A stretch of 64,000 nt of DNA from Selaginella tamariscina (GCA_003024785.1 PUQB01000010.1:313456-377455), one strand, 5' to 3'; shown: positions 31,873 through 44,330, counted from the stretch's first letter. Made by a program: numbers and translations. Notes: a model not told the origin generated them from the letters alone.

Positions 31873-33610
31873 TGTCAGAGTTTTAACCCAAAGGGCCAAC
31901 ACGTGGCACAGGTGGCCATTCGGCATCATCACCCTGTGTGAGCAACGCTAAGTTTCCAGAACAACCCCAACGACCCCTAGGGTTAGACTCTAATGCCCAA
32001 GTGGACAGGAGACTTAGGGTTTAGCCTAAGTCTCCCTAGAATGTCTGCCCCAAACCCTTGAGGGATAACCCTAGTTGACTTAGGGTTTAGCCTAAGTCTC
32101 AGCCCAAAACCCTTGAGGGATAACCCTAGTTGACTTAGGGTCTTGCCCTAGAAGACCTAGACAGGCTCATGCCCTAACCCCCATCAAGGAGACGTGTGTT
32201 CCACACATACCCCTGACAGAGCTAAGGCATCGTCACTTACCCCTTGAGGAATCACCCTCATCCGGGAGTACAACCCCTTTAGGGCGACAAGGGGTACCCT
32301 GAACCACGACTAACCCCTAAGGGTTTGAGTGGCCAAGTTATACCCTAGACCTAGGGCTAGTACTTAGTGAGGACACGAGTGTGTGCCGTAGGCGGACACG
32401 AGTGTTCTGCTAAGCAAACTCCCTAAGGCTAGGTTTGGGATAACCCTAAGCACATGACCTTGCGAGTGCCTCACGAAAGGGCTCCTGCTAACATGTTTAG
32501 GTTGTTCAACCCTTGAATTCCAAGGAGAACACTCCCCTAGCCAAGTGTGCCAAAGCACACCTAGTTATGAGACCTAACCTCCCTTGAGCGGATGCCCAAG
32601 GCTTAGCACCCTAGTGCAAGCACAAGCATGTTTGCTAAAGTATCCAACCCCTTGGACAAGCCCATGACATAACCCCAAAGGGCGTGCCTCAGGCGTTGTA
32701 CCATGTGACGTTTAGCCCAGTGTCACATCTCCATGTGACACTGCCTTCCCCGATGTGGGCTATCATGCCATAGCCCTTAGATTCAAGAGTTGCACCAAGT
32801 GCCACAAACGTGGCTCCTAAATGCCACTCTAGAACCCCTCAATGAACCCTCAGGAACCAGTAACATGAACCTGTCAAACAAGATCCCACGCCACAGTTGG
32901 ACAAGGACACGGATGTGCCTTGCTTGGCCGTGAGTGCTACACCTAGCTTGACGTGGAGGAGGAGGCTGGAGACAAGCCTCAACCTCTGCCTCTTGGAACG
33001 TGCATTCCGACAAGACCTCCCAGGCATGGATTCGCCAACGTTAAGGGTAAGCTACCCCGAAGGTGGGACGTACCCCTGGCATCTGGAAGTTAGGGCGGCA
33101 CAACAGAGGGTTGTGCCTTACGACACAAGCTAGAGCTTGCACCGGGAGAAGAGTAACGAGCTCAGTCATGAACCCAGGAACCCTCACTCCTATATACTAC
33201 CTTATTTATGTGACAGAGGCCCCCCCCCTGTTTTCCTGTTTACATAAGTGGGCTAGCACTGAAATCTCATTCCCAGAGGGAACATACTTGGTGAGTTATC
33301 CATCGACCCCTAAACCCTAACCTGTCAAACCTGGGGTATTTCTAAGCATATCCGACATGCCGAACTCACCGGAACTAGCCATTAATCCAACCGGGACACG
33401 GAAAACGAGGGTAAGAGTTTTCTAGAAGGTAAGTGCTACCTTCGCTTAGAGTTTCTCGAGATTCTAAGGACAGCCGGCCGGACTACCCCTAAACACCTAA
33501 GTGCACTAAGCGGGGCTGTTTCTCACTACATCTAGGGCTTGCAACATAGTACAGTAGGTAACAACAGTCAACGTCCAAAGTAAAGAGGAGTCATAGTAAA
33601 AACTATGACA
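31873..33610 (-). repeat. 3' LTR of element C
   Basis: 1738 bp. Near its left end a ~64-bp unit (GGGTTTAGCCTAAGTCTC ... CCCTTGAGGGATAACCC) is repeated twice (32020-32150). It holds the 24-nt hairpin at 32719-32742, telomere-like CCCTAAACCCTAACC at 33308-33322, and ends with the palindrome GTCATAGTAAAAACTATGAC. Confidence 0.85.
32719..32742. repeat. 24-nt palindrome in LTR C
   Basis: AGTGTCACAT-CTCC-ATGTGACACT, a perfect 10-bp stem. In the partner LTR (38267-38291) it carries one insertion and one mismatch. Confidence 0.75.
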
Positions 33611-36600
33611 CACTCCCCGCCTTTGAAAATGTCAACGTCCTCGTTGACGTCCAACTCCAAGACTAGATAATGTTAGAAAAAATTAACCAAAACTAACATA
33701 TCACTCTATGCAGTCAGCCAAAAGTTCACATAAGTTTTATTACCCCCCTTGCATTACGCAAACCAAGTACTTCAGAACCGTCGTTCACTAAGTCGTAAAC
33801 TAGCTGCCGGAGGCACCACCTGCGACATGAAGTCACTTGGAGACCTTTTGCACGTCTGCAAAGTCTGTCACCCGACGCACACAACACAATGGTTAATTTC
33901 TTTACTTAACTAGAATTTATATTGGAGGCCTCTAGTTAGTGTTGTTGCCGGCCCCTTGGTTAACAAGAAATAAAGACTTGCTTTATTCCTTAATATTAAA
34001 TGCTATTTGACGACCTCTGTCATCTAACACACAACAAGCACTTCTCAATGCTTACCAAACACTTCGCATTTCTTTTGATTTTCCAATGGTCCCACATCTC
34101 CACATGTTACGATATTATAGCTTACATCTCTGCATCCCTTGCTTCTCATTACCCCTTTTCATAAGGGTCTGCTACTATACCTATCTCTCATTAGTATATA
34201 GCTACGCCAGACTAAGTATGAGACTTTTATCGAAATCAAGCTCTTTTCCGATATAAGAGTACAAGTCGTAAAACCCTGTTCTTTATAAACATGTCAATCT
34301 GGCCAGAGGCGATCACAGAGGCGCATGGCTGTACACATGTAACAACAAGATATGCCAACCTGTCAACTGCCATCCACTTGGTGTGTTATTAACATAAATT
34401 TATTCCCATAGGAATCAAATTTAGTCAAATCCGCGACCAAGTGTGATAGCACTACCATTTGTCTATCGCAACCATCTTTGTACTCTTTCATAACACCGAC
34501 TAGTTTAGGGACCAGATAAGCTAATAACCTTTCTTACAAACTGATGTGGAAACTAGGAAATTCAACCCATCTCTAGTGCCTCAATTGACAACCTTTAGAT
34601 AACACGTCTCTTAATTGTCACTCTCATTGTACTCATTCCCAAAGAGCACATCATACTAGATGCTGTCAATACTTCCTAACTCTTTATCTCACTAAGTTCA
34701 AAATACCAAATTTTAAAATTAATTTCCACGATAAGAGTCTCTTGAATTCAGAATACTGCACGCCTCCATAACATTATTTTATTTCCAACACTTCAAACTG
34801 ATTTTGTAAATGTTTCTCAACACTATACCGAAGTATAGCATTTTCACTAATTGAAGCAACTAGTGTTTTGATAAACATCTTTTAAAACTAATCCTTATTC
34901 TATAAATAGTCGCAATTTCGATATTGATACTCTCGAATGGATAATGATCATTTTAACGTTCAAATCCTAAGCTTATCAACTAGTTGTTATACTAGTGGAT
35001 ATAAACTTATAATCATATCAATATCAAAATGCTATAACTATAATTATAAACATGATCTTAGTTTCATGAACCGAACTTGAGTTTTTAAGATGGACATATA
35101 ATGTTATGACAGTATTCCGAGGAACTTGTTCAGAGACTAAGAGGAATCATGAACTAGTGTCTGGTTCATCTAATTGATTTAGTAAGATATCAACCTCCAC
35201 ATAAATGTTATCATAACATGAAGTGTTATATCAACTTCATGTTTTAGTCATACCTTATAATTCAATAGATCTCCCCAAACATGAATAAGATATCTAGTTC
35301 AGTATGTCGAACTAAGATACATTATTCATTCTAGACACCTAGTAATCCAGAAAGTACTACATTGCCCCTCAAGCAATGTATTGAGAAATGCCTCATTTCT
35401 TAACTAACTTGAAAACACATTTCAAGTTATAACACTAAGGTAGTGCCTTACCAAAGTGTTGAACTCAAGTCCGTTGAGTCTTTATATTTCATGATTATGG
35501 CCACCTCATGTGATCATAACCAAGTTTTAATATTGAGCGCTCCAAACCCAATATTCAAGAGATACCATACTATACTTTGACAAGTCATTTATAATCAATC
35601 TTAAAAGACTGTCATAAATACTTTCAAAGTTTAAGATATGAATATCTCAATGAATGAGGTGATAGGAAACCTCATATTTTGTACCGAATATTGGACTATA
35701 CGTTATGGACATTGTATACAATCATCAAGAAGGAGACCATCTTCTTGAATTAATCCCGCTATTTCACTTTCAAGAATATTGAACCAAGGTCAAGAAACCA
35801 TCAAACCTTGAGATAGACTAACCCAAGGAATATAATCAAACCTTGAGTCAAGAATAGTTCTAATTTTCAATATTCTAAAGAACTGAAGATACTACTTTAT
35901 AAGTTCTTTGAGTCCCACATTTGCGACCATGATGCAAAGTCAAGAAACCGTCTTTTGAATAATCGTATTCGACTCTAAAATGAAATTGATATTGAAAATC
36001 AATATCAACTTCTCAGTCTCATCGAACACCGACTCTCTGAGGAGGTACATGCACTTAAACCTTTAAAATGTATACCCAACTAACTTTCGACTCATTTGAC
36101 ACCACCATACATAACTTATTAAACTTAGCAAGTTTCCTTACTTAGTCAATAAGCAGAGTGGAGAATCCCAAATCATGCTCTTCTTAACTAAGGAATCACC
36201 CTTGTTCAAGAGCTTATCCCCACATTGCAAATAACGTTACAGATTTCCAAGATTAAAGAGTTAACAATGAAAATGTACAAGTGTGCGGCCGAACGCCTTC
36301 ACTATGCATGTCCTTAATACTCAGTAAACTGAAAATGTAAACATATGTTTCCAACATTACTCTTTCTGATAAATCATGCCATCTATCCCAAAAGTTGCAT
36401 TGATAGGGATGCAACATTAAATCCGTCTACTACCAAAATATATTATTCTATCTCATTCTTAAGATCCCACATGAGATAACTTCATAATCAAGTTAGTTGA
36501 GTTAGCTAATTTGAATACAAAGTGCGCGCCTACAACCAACTAAGGTTTCAAGTTGTACTTTGTTCAAATCAAACGACTTTGAACTTAGTAAACTATTTCA

Positions 36601-37400
36601 CCTAATGTTACTTGCAGCTAGCGTCATCAAAGTATTATGTCCATTGGACAATACTTTGATTACATTGGATCTTCGAACCAATTGCTTAACATATTCATTA
36701 TATGTTAATATTTGACATTCCGTTGTATTATAAGTTTCATCACCATAGTCTGCTTCTAGAGTTACACTCTTGGAAACATGCACTATAATAAGAGCTTATT
36801 TTACACTTTATGTCAAAATGTAGTGTTCATTCTTATGTTTGAATATGCCCCTTCTCCCGAAGTCAAAGACACACATTTAATATAAGTCTTTCCCCATTTG
36901 AACACTATAGTTGGACTTGATATTGAATCTTGATCTAAGTCAAAACTCAATCGACGCAGTCACATTCTCAAATCTTGTGTTATCCCAAATTTAAACATCT
37001 TTAAAGAAAAAGAAATTTTTTCAATAATGTGTAGACTTAAGATATCACAAGACCCACTTCACAAGACTTAGTTTGTAAGCCATAACAAACTAACATGCCA
37101 TGTCTTGTAGAAGTATATGGTAAAGTAACCAAGACGACCACAAGGTAAAATAACCTGGCATACAACTTGGAAGTTGCCTTCCAAGTGCTACTTTTAACAT
37201 TGGTGTCCATAACCCACACCCACTTATGAAGTAGGTATACTCTGAAGAGTTATAGATCTCAGGACTAACTCCCCACGCAGAATTCAAACGTTAACCGAAA
37301 GTGATAAAGTACTTTAAGAACTTAGAACTAACTAAACCCTGAAACACCTTACAACTTTAGGTAGTCCTACTGATCGTAGAGAATAGGCTCCGATACCAAT
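33611..37400 (-). other. Interior of element C, non-coding
   Basis: AT-rich, with no frame over about 65 codons and no gag/pol motif on either strand. The edges hold the primer site (37385-37398) and the purine tract (33611-33625). A short T-rich stretch at 37015 and scattered inverted repeats are the only structure seen. Confidence 0.7.
37385..37398 (-). promoter_or_regulatory. Primer-binding site of element C
   Basis: The minus strand reads TGGTATCGGAGCCT two bases inside the right LTR, matching the 3' end of initiator-Met tRNA with one mismatch. It fixes the element's orientation. Confidence 0.75.
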
Positions 37401-39166
37401 TGTTAGAGTTTTAACCCAAAGGGCCAACACGTGGCAACACGTGGTTGCCAGGTGGCCATTCGGCGTCATCACCCTATGTGAGCAACGCTAAGTTTTTAGA
37501 ACAACCCAATGACCCCTAGGGTTAGACTCTAATGCCCAAGTGGACAGGAGACTTAGGGTTTAGCCTAAGTCTCCCTAGATTGTCTACCCCCAGAACCCTT
37601 GAGGGATAACCCTAGTTGACTTAGGGTTTAGCCTAAGTCTCACCCCCAAAACCCTTGAGGGATAACCCTAGTCAACTTAGGGTCTTGCCCTAGAAGACCT
37701 AGACAGGCTCATGCCCTAACCCCCATCAAGGAGACGTGTGTTCCACACATACCCCTGGATTGAGCTAAGGCATCATCACTTACCCTTAAGGAATCACCCT
37801 CATCCAGGAGTACAACCCCTTTAGGGCGACAAGGGGTACCCTGAACCATGACTAACCCCTAAGGGTTTGAGTGGCCAAGTTATACCCTAGACCTAGGGCT
37901 AGTACTTAGTGAGGACACGAGTGTGTGCCGTAAGCGGACACGAGTGTTTTGCTAAGCAAACTCCCTAAGGCTAGGTTTGGGATAACCCTAAGCACATGAC
38001 CTTGCGAGTGCCTCACGAAAGGGCTCCTGCTAACATGTTTAGGTTGTTCAACCCTTGAATTCCAAGGAGAACACTCCCCTAGCCAAGTGTGCCAAAGCAC
38101 ACCTAGTTATGAGACCTAACCTCCCTTGAGTGGATGCCCAAGGCTTAGCACCCTAGTGTAAACACAAGCATGTCTGTTTACTAAAGTATCCAACCCCTTG
38201 GTGACAAGCCCATGACATAACCCCAAAGGGCGTGCCTCAGGCGTTGTACCATGTGACGTTTAGCCCAGTGGTCACATCTCCATATGACACTGCCTTCCCC
38301 GATGTGGGCTATCATGCCATAGCCCTTAGATTCAAGAGTTGCACCAAGTGCCACAAACGTGCCTCCTAAATGCCAACTCTAGAACCCCTCAATGAACCCT
38401 CAGGAACCAAGTAACATGAACCTGTCAAACAAGATCCCACACTCACAGTTGGACAAGGACACGGATGTGCCTTGCTTGGCCGTGAGTGCTACACCTAGCT
38501 TGACGTGGAGGAGGAGGCTGGAGACAAGCCTCAACCTCTGCCTCTTGGAACATGCATTCTGACAAGACCTCCCAGGCATGGATTTGCCAACGTTAAGGGT
38601 AAGCTACCCGAAGGTGGGACGTACCCCTGGCATCTGGAAGTTAGGGCGGCACAACAGAGGGTTGTGCCTTGACGACACAAGCTAGAGCTTGCACCGGGAG
38701 AAGAGTAACGAGCTCAGTCATGAACCCAGGAACCCTCACTCCTATATACTACCTTATTTATGTGACAGAGTCCCCCCCCCTTGTTTTCCTGTTTACATAA
38801 GTGGGCTAGCACTGAAATCTCATTCCCAAAGGGAATATACTTGGTGAGTTATTCATCGACCCCTAAACCCTAACCTGTCAAACTTGGGGGTATTTCTAAG
38901 CATATCCGACATGCCGAACTCATCGGAACTAGCCATTAATCCAACTGGGACACGAAAAACGAGGGTAAGAGTTTTCTAGAAGGTAAGTGCTACCTTCGCT
39001 TAGAGTTTCTCGCGATATCTAAGGACAGCCGGCCGGACTACCCATAAACACCTAAGTGCACTAAGCGGGGCTGTTTTTCACTACATCTAGGGCTTGCCAA
39101 CATAGTACAGTAGGTAACAACAGTCAACGTCCAAAGTAAAGAGGAGTCATAGTAAAAACTATGACA
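37401..39166 (-). repeat. 5' LTR of element C
   Basis: 1766 bp, TGTTAGAGTTTTAACCC to ACTATGACA on the plus strand. It is closely similar to the left LTR, with a few indels and substitutions. On the transcribed strand a TATATAGG sequence (about 38741-38748) could serve as TATA box. Confidence 0.85.
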
Positions 39167-39370
39167 CAATGGGCACAGTCTTTGTCCCGGTTTCGATACG
39201 TGATTATTCATCGTCCCGGTCGTCTAAATGGCAAAGCAAATGCTTTATCTCGTCGCAGTTACCTAGCTCCAATACCAGGTGAAATCCTATTTGATCAACA
39301 AGAACAAGTCATCTTCAGCTCCGACCAGTTGTTGGTGAACGTGCTTTCTCATTTTTTGCTCTAGTTAACA
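39167..39370 (+). pseudogene. B2 RNase H, second part
   Basis: This is a clean 67-codon frame: WAQSLSRFRYVIIHRPGRLN and ALSRRSYLAPIPGEI, the end of gypsy RNase H and start of the linker to integrase. Its left edge is the right CAATG of element C. Confidence 0.72.
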
Positions 39371-40270
39371 CTTCGTTTTTTGATCTAATCCAAGAAACTC
39401 TTCCTCAAGACGAGTTTGCTCATGATGTCCTTGCACATGTTCAACGAGTTCAACCATTGTCTTCAGGGTCACAACTACGAAATTATGCTGCTTTCCATCT
39501 TCATAATGGGTTGCTGTACCACCACATCCAAATCTATGTTCCGGAGGGAGAATTAAGGTTGCAAGCTGTCCAACATTGCCATGACAACACAGTTGCGGGA
39601 CATTTTGGCATTCGGAAGATGATCGAGCTGGTATAGTGTGTGTTCTGGTGGCCTCGGCTTCGCATGTATGTTAAGAAATTTGTGCGATCCTGTGACACGT
39701 GCCAGCGTACAAAGCTTCGTCATCGACCTATTAAACTACTACAGCCTCTTCCTATTGCTCAGCAGCCATGGTCCTCCATCACCATGGATTTCCTCACTGA
39801 TTTACCACCTTCTAGAGGGCTTGATGATGTCCTAGTCATTGTTGATTAGTTCTTTAAGATGGCACACTTTGTTCCTATTACTCAGCAGCCATGGTCCTCC
39901 ATCACCATGGATTTCCTCACTGATTTACCGCCTTCTAGAGGGTTTGATGCTGTCCTAGTCATTGTTGATTGATTCTCTAAGATGGCACACTTTATTCCTT
40001 GCAACAAGACATATTCGAGTCCTGATGTTGCAGATCTAGTGTACCGGGAGGTGTTCCGTCTTCATGATCTTCCTAACGAACTTGTCACTGATCGAGGTCC
40101 CCATTTCACTTCGGCATTCTGGCGGAGATTCCCATTTCACTTTAGCATTTTGGCGGAGATTCCTAGATCGGCTAGTATCACCAGGAAGCTGTCTACTACA
40201 CATTCATCCTGAAATAAATGGCCAAGCAGAGCGCACAATTCAGATTCTAGAACAATATCTTTGATGTTCC
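39371..40270 (+). pseudogene. B2 integrase
   Basis: RMYVKKFVRSCDTCQRTKLR (39665-39720) and [20 protein letters not shown] (39775-39835), followed by a 123-bp (41-codon) tandem repeat of this catalytic segment at 39874-39996. Then come LVTDRGPHFTSAFW (40081-40125), with the second core Asp, and INGQAERTIQ (40215-40245), with the Glu region. Each copy of the 123-bp repeat ends in a stop (VDStop). B1 lacks the repeat. Confidence 0.7.
39751..39996. repeat. 123-bp tandem duplication in B2 integrase
   Basis: 39751-39873 and 39874-39996 are near-identical (CCTATT..CTCAGCAGCCATGG to GATGGCACACTTT). The length is a multiple of 3. It is absent from B1, so it arose after the units separated. Confidence 0.85.
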
Positions 40271-40337
40271 ACGACCTCCTCCGGTTACAGTTGCTGGTGA
40301 ACCTGAGTTTGAGGTCACAATTTAAACTCTAAAACCG

Positions 40338-41199
40338 GTGTTCCACGACCTCCTTCGGTTACAGTTGCTGGTGAACATGAGTTCGAGGTTGCTGCAATTC
40401 TTGACTCCAAGCTTGTTCATGGTCAGCTTCATTATTTCGTTGACTAGATCGGTTATCCACCCAGCGAACACACTTGGGAGCCTGCTGCTCATCTTGTTCA
40501 TGCTCCACGAACGCATTGTTTTCATCTTGTTCATGCTCCAATGAACGCACTTGGGAGCCTACTGCTCATCTTGATCTCATCTTGTTCGCTGGAGCCTACT
40601 CATCTTGTTCTCATCTTGTTCATGCTCTAGCGAATGCACTTGGGAGCCTGCTGCTCATCTTGTTCATGCTCGATGAACGCATTATTCTCATCTTGTTCAT
40701 GCTCGAGCGAACGCACTTGGGAGCCTGTTGCTCATCTTGTTCTCATCTTGTTCGCTGGAGCTTGCTCATCTTGTCTCATCTTGTTCATGCTCCACGAACG
40801 CATTGTTCTCATCTTGTTCATGCTCCACGAACGCATTGTTCTCATCTTGTTCATGCTCCACGAACGCATTGTTCTCATCTTGTTCATGCTCCACGAACGC
40901 ATTGTTCTCATCTTTTGTTCTCATCTTGTTCATGCTCCACGAACGCATTGTTCTCATCTTTTGTTCTCATCTTGTTCATGCTCCAGCGAACGCACTTGGG
41001 AGCATGCTGCTCACTTGTCATTGATATCCTGCAAAACTTGGCCCAGTGACACGCAGTGCTCATCATCGAATTGGGAGCCTGCTGCTCACTTGTCATTGAT
41101 ATCCTGCAAAACTTGGACCAGTGATGCGCAGTGCGCGTCACTTGTCATTGATATCCTGCAAAACTTGGACCAGTGACGCACAATGCTCGTCATCGAAGA
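40338..41199 (+). pseudogene. B2 chromodomain region with expanded repeats
   Basis: GEHEFEVAAILDSKLVHGQL, HYFVDWIGYPPSEHTWEPAA and HLVHAP are readable in frame from ~40365 to 40505, an almost complete chromodomain. After this, repeats encoding HLVHAPRTHCS (11 residues, 33 bp) and copies of the TTGGGAGCCTGCTGCTCA block extend the C-terminus by about 500 bp. Three copies of the tail ISCKTWTSDA.CSSS follow before the purine tract. Confidence 0.68.
40480..41000. repeat. 33-bp minisatellite in B2
   Basis: Exact 33-bp period starting at 40795, 40828, 40861 and 40894 (unit CGAACGCATTGTTCTCATC then TTGTTCATGCTCCA), with longer variant units on both sides. Period 33 keeps the reading frame. Confidence 0.88.
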
Positions 41200-41211
41200 A
41201 AGGGGGATAGT

Positions 41212-41554
41212 GTAAGGATCATAAATTATTTTTTGCCTTTCACAGGACTTGAACCCAAAACCTTTCCACTAACGCACGTATGTGTTAGCCAACTTGTCCG
41301 TATAATCTTAAATGCATTAATAGCAAGGCGTATATTCATACACATGTTCCAAACCAGTTGTGGACCACACATCCTCATGACCTTAGATATATAAATAAGG
41401 TTCCAGTTCCAGGTTTCTCATAATCATTCAACACCAGTCTTCAACCTTGTGTTTCATTTTGTATTCATTTCTCTCTTGAATATAATCTCCTCCTTTCAGC
41501 TCAAAGGTTTCGCCCTTGTTCTAAAGGTTTCGCCCTTTGCACAAGGTCGTGACA
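41212..41554 (+). repeat. 3' LTR of B2
   Basis: 343 bp, TGTAAGGATCAT to GGTCGTGACA. It has the clearest tRNA-like antisense block (41215-41310), with GGGTTCAAGTCC on the minus strand. Confidence 0.8.
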
Positions 41555-42300
41555 CTAACTGGCCATCAGTTTGCGAATGATATTCTAAAGAAAGATCCGC
41601 TTTAACTTGTAGACTTCGGAGAAGCTCTTGCCAAAATCTGGACATGAATTGAGGGCCTCGATTAGAAACAATGCTTTCAGGAAGACCATGATGTCAAAAC
41701 ACTTCGCGGATCACCAACCCAGCAGTTATTTGGCATGTAGCCATCTTTGTACATGTTAGGAAATGAGCTTGCTTGGTGAAATGGTCAACCACCACAAGAA
41801 CTGCATCAAATACACGAGGGGAAGATATGTGAGGAAATCCATAGAAATGGACCTCCAAGGAGCATAGGGAATAAGAAGATGGCGAAGAAGACCAGAGGGC
41901 GTGTGATGAGGCATCTTGACTTGTTGCAGGTGTCACAACTATGTACAAACTTTTCCACAAAACTTCGCAACCCAAGCCACCAATAGTTGCGAGTCACCAA
42001 CTCAACTGTCTTGGCCACACCAAAATGTCCTATAGCCGGGGTATCATGACAATCCTGTATCACACAAGTCATGTAAACACTAACAGGAATGTATAGAAGA
42101 CCTTCCCTGTACAGAAGTTCGTCTTGTATGGTAAACAACTTGGAGTCTGTACGGGAACTGGAGGAAGAAGAGCTTGCGATGTCAGGACTAATGTGTGAGA
42201 ACACATTCTTTGCCAAGTTGTCTATAGTCAATTGCAAACAGATGTCCTGTAGAAGTGTTGAATTTGCTGGAGCTTGATGAACTTGTAGTGCCACAAACCG
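41555..42300 (-). pseudogene. A2 integrase, N-terminal zinc region and core
   Basis: A 162-codon open frame (42294-41806) includes [38 protein letters not shown] and SCDTCNKS, the full HHCC zinc region. The next frame has [15 protein letters not shown]. It is interrupted by B2 at 41554. Confidence 0.75.
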
Positions 42301-42780
42301 AAATCAATCAGGACCCAATAACACTTGCTTTTGATAGTCATATGCAGGATCGCCCAGGGTCGGTGCAAGGTAAGAGCGCCTAAACAATGCATCTGCTTTG
42401 CCATTCAAAAAACTAGGCATGTAGACGATAACAAAATCAAAACGTGATAGGAATTCCGCCCACCTAGCCTGTCGCCAACTAAGAACCCGAACCATTTGAA
42501 AAAACTCGATCCGTAAGAACTTGTATAGGATGCGCAACACCTTCCAGGAAGTGCTACCACTCCTCGAACAAATTTACAATGGCCTTGAGTTCCTTGTCAT
42601 GAATCTGTAATTGATCTCCGTCAAAAGGAACTTACGAAAGTGAAAGGTTACAAGATGGAGTAACTTGTCTTCTCCAACTTGTGATAAGATAGAATCTACT
42701 GCAAAGTCCGAAGCATCTACTTTAACGAAGAAGGAACAAAAAGGATCAGAATGTGCTAAAATTGGAGTTGTCGTGAAGGT
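42301..42780 (-). pseudogene. A2 RNase H
   Basis: RQARWAEFLSRFDFVIVYMP (about 42480-42420) and NGKADALFRRSYLAPTLGDP (42410-42350) mark the C-terminal part. The N-terminal part (42560-42780) is in other frames. Confidence 0.65.
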
Positions 42781-43740
42781 GTCTTTAAGGCTGTGAATGC
42801 ATGTTCCGCCTTATCGGACCAAGAGAAATCCTCTGTGCACTTGGTGAGTTCCGTGAGGTGGAAAGTACATGCTTGGAGAAGTCATGTATGAATCGCTTGT
42901 AGAAGTTTGTAAAGTCAAGGAAACATTGTACGTCTCGTACAGACTTGGGCCTCTCCCACTCCATGATAGTCTTCACCTTGTGCATGTCCATGGAAACACC
43001 ATCAGGAGAGACGATGTAGCCCAAGAACTCCACAGTATCCTTATCGAAAAAAACTTCTCCAACTTTGCATACAAGCCATGCTCGCGAAGCTTCTGTAAAA
43101 CTAGTCATACATGCTTGTCATGTGCCGCCTGGTCCTTGGAGAAAATGAAAATGTCATCGAGGTAGATCACCACAAACTGGTTCAAGAAGTCGCGAAAGAT
43201 GTCGTTCACCATATGTTGGAACATGGCTAGGGCATTTAAATCCGAAAAGCATCACGTGTACTCGAAATGTCCATACTTTGTACGAAAGGCAATCTTCCAC
43301 TCATCCCCTGGACAAATGCGTACAAGATTGTAGGCCCTTCATAAGTCGATCTTTGTGAACACATTTGCTCCTCGTAGCTGATCGAGAAGTTCCGGGATCA
43401 AAGGCAATGGGTACCGGTTCTAGATGGTGACTTGATTCAAACCCATGTAGTCCACAACTAAACGCAAACTCCCATTTTTCTTCTTGATTAAAAAGATAGG
43501 TGCTCCTGCAGGGGACTTTGAGTGACGAATGAAGCCAAATGCCAAGTTGTCCTTAATGTATTGGCGAAGAACCTCCAATTTTGTAAGTGACAGTGCATAA
43601 ATCGGTCTGAACGGTGGAGTCTTCCCTTCCACAAGATCGATAGGACAGTCATAGGACCTGTGAATAAGAAAAACTGCAGCCTTGTGCTTATCAAAAACAT
43701 CCTGGAAGGAGTGATACTTGGATAACAAGGAAGAAGTAGA
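42781..43740 (-). pseudogene. A2 reverse transcriptase
   Basis: Leftward: YDCPIDLVEGKTPPFRPIYA (43665-43605), GFIRHSKSPAGAPIFL, KKNGSLRLVVDYMGLNQVTI (to 43420), YLDD at 43164-43153, and VGEVFFDKDTVEFLGYIVSP (~43070-43010) then FLDFTNFYKRFI. The first 102 codons are intact. Confidence 0.78.
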
Positions 43741-44330
43741 AGGAGGAAAAGGGGATTGGAAAACAAGAGAGTCAGATATAGAAGAGTAAAAGAGGACGTA
43801 GGAGTTACTTGAAAAGGAGCAGGATCAATGGCAAATTCATGCATAGTAGTGGTAAGAACTCGGAGAGAAGGAGGGAGCTGTGAATGAAAAAGAGGAAGGG
43901 TCTTGGGGATGGAACATAAGTAGAGTAATGAAAAGATGCAGGATTGGAGAAAACCTGTGTGGATGTTGACGAGTGTACAAAATTGGAAGAATCTTGTCAT
44001 AAGTCTTGGGATGCACAGGAGTGAGGAGAGCCTGCGAATGTGTTGACGAACTGACAGGAAGTGGATCCTGTTGAGGAGGAACCTTCAACACTGATACAAG
44101 ATTAGAAAAACCCTGTACAGGAATCTGTGAACTTACAAAAGTGGAGAGAGCCTGCAGATGTGCTGATGAACTAACATGTGATGAATCCTATCGAGGAGGA
44201 ATCTTCAACACTGATACATGAACATGCACGGTCAATCCTGTAGATTGTACTACCTCAGACACTAAGATCATATACTGCACGCGGGAAGATACATGATTGA
44301 TTCTGGCTGCCGGAGAGGAAAATGTAAGCA
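43741..44330 (-). other. A2 protease-to-RT linker
   Basis: Ser/Pro-rich low-complexity frames (VPPQQDPLPVSSSTHSQALL and similar), collinear with 9531-10126. Confidence 0.45.

Larger units (their letters stand above)
31873..39166 (-). mobile_element. LARD-like LTR element C, minus strand, complete
   Basis: Two long LTRs (31873-33610, 37401-39166) flank a 3.8-kb interior without coding capacity. The exact target-site duplication CAATG stands at 31868-31872 and 39167-39171. On the minus strand a primer-binding site TGGTATCGGAGCCT (37398-37385; one mismatch to the usual initiator-Met site TGGTATCAGAGC) follows the right LTR. A purine tract AAAGGCGGGGAG precedes the left one. Size and lack of genes fit a large retrotransposon derivative mobilised in trans. 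It disrupts the RNase H of B2 and is absent from B1, so it is a young insertion. Confidence 0.88.
28708..41554 (+). mobile_element. Family B chromovirus B2, plus strand, interrupted by C
   Basis: LTRs 28708-29071 (start mutated to TATAAAGATC) and 41212-41554 (TGTAAGGATC to GTCGTGACA). TTGAC at 28703-28707 is the left target-site copy; the right one is decayed (CTAAC). It is the same insertion as B1. Element C at 31873-39166 splits the RNase H region. The purine tract AAAGGGGGATAG is at 41200-41211. Confidence 0.85.

Noticed and set aside
33611-37400. Hidden genes in the interior of element C
   Set aside because: Only short frames (60-65 codons) without gag, protease, RT or integrase motifs on either strand.
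40474-41176. Open frames of 180-191 codons with HERIVLILFML-type repeats
   Set aside because: Period 33 keeps all frames open. The frame continuous with the chromodomain is another one, so these are shadows of the minisatellite.
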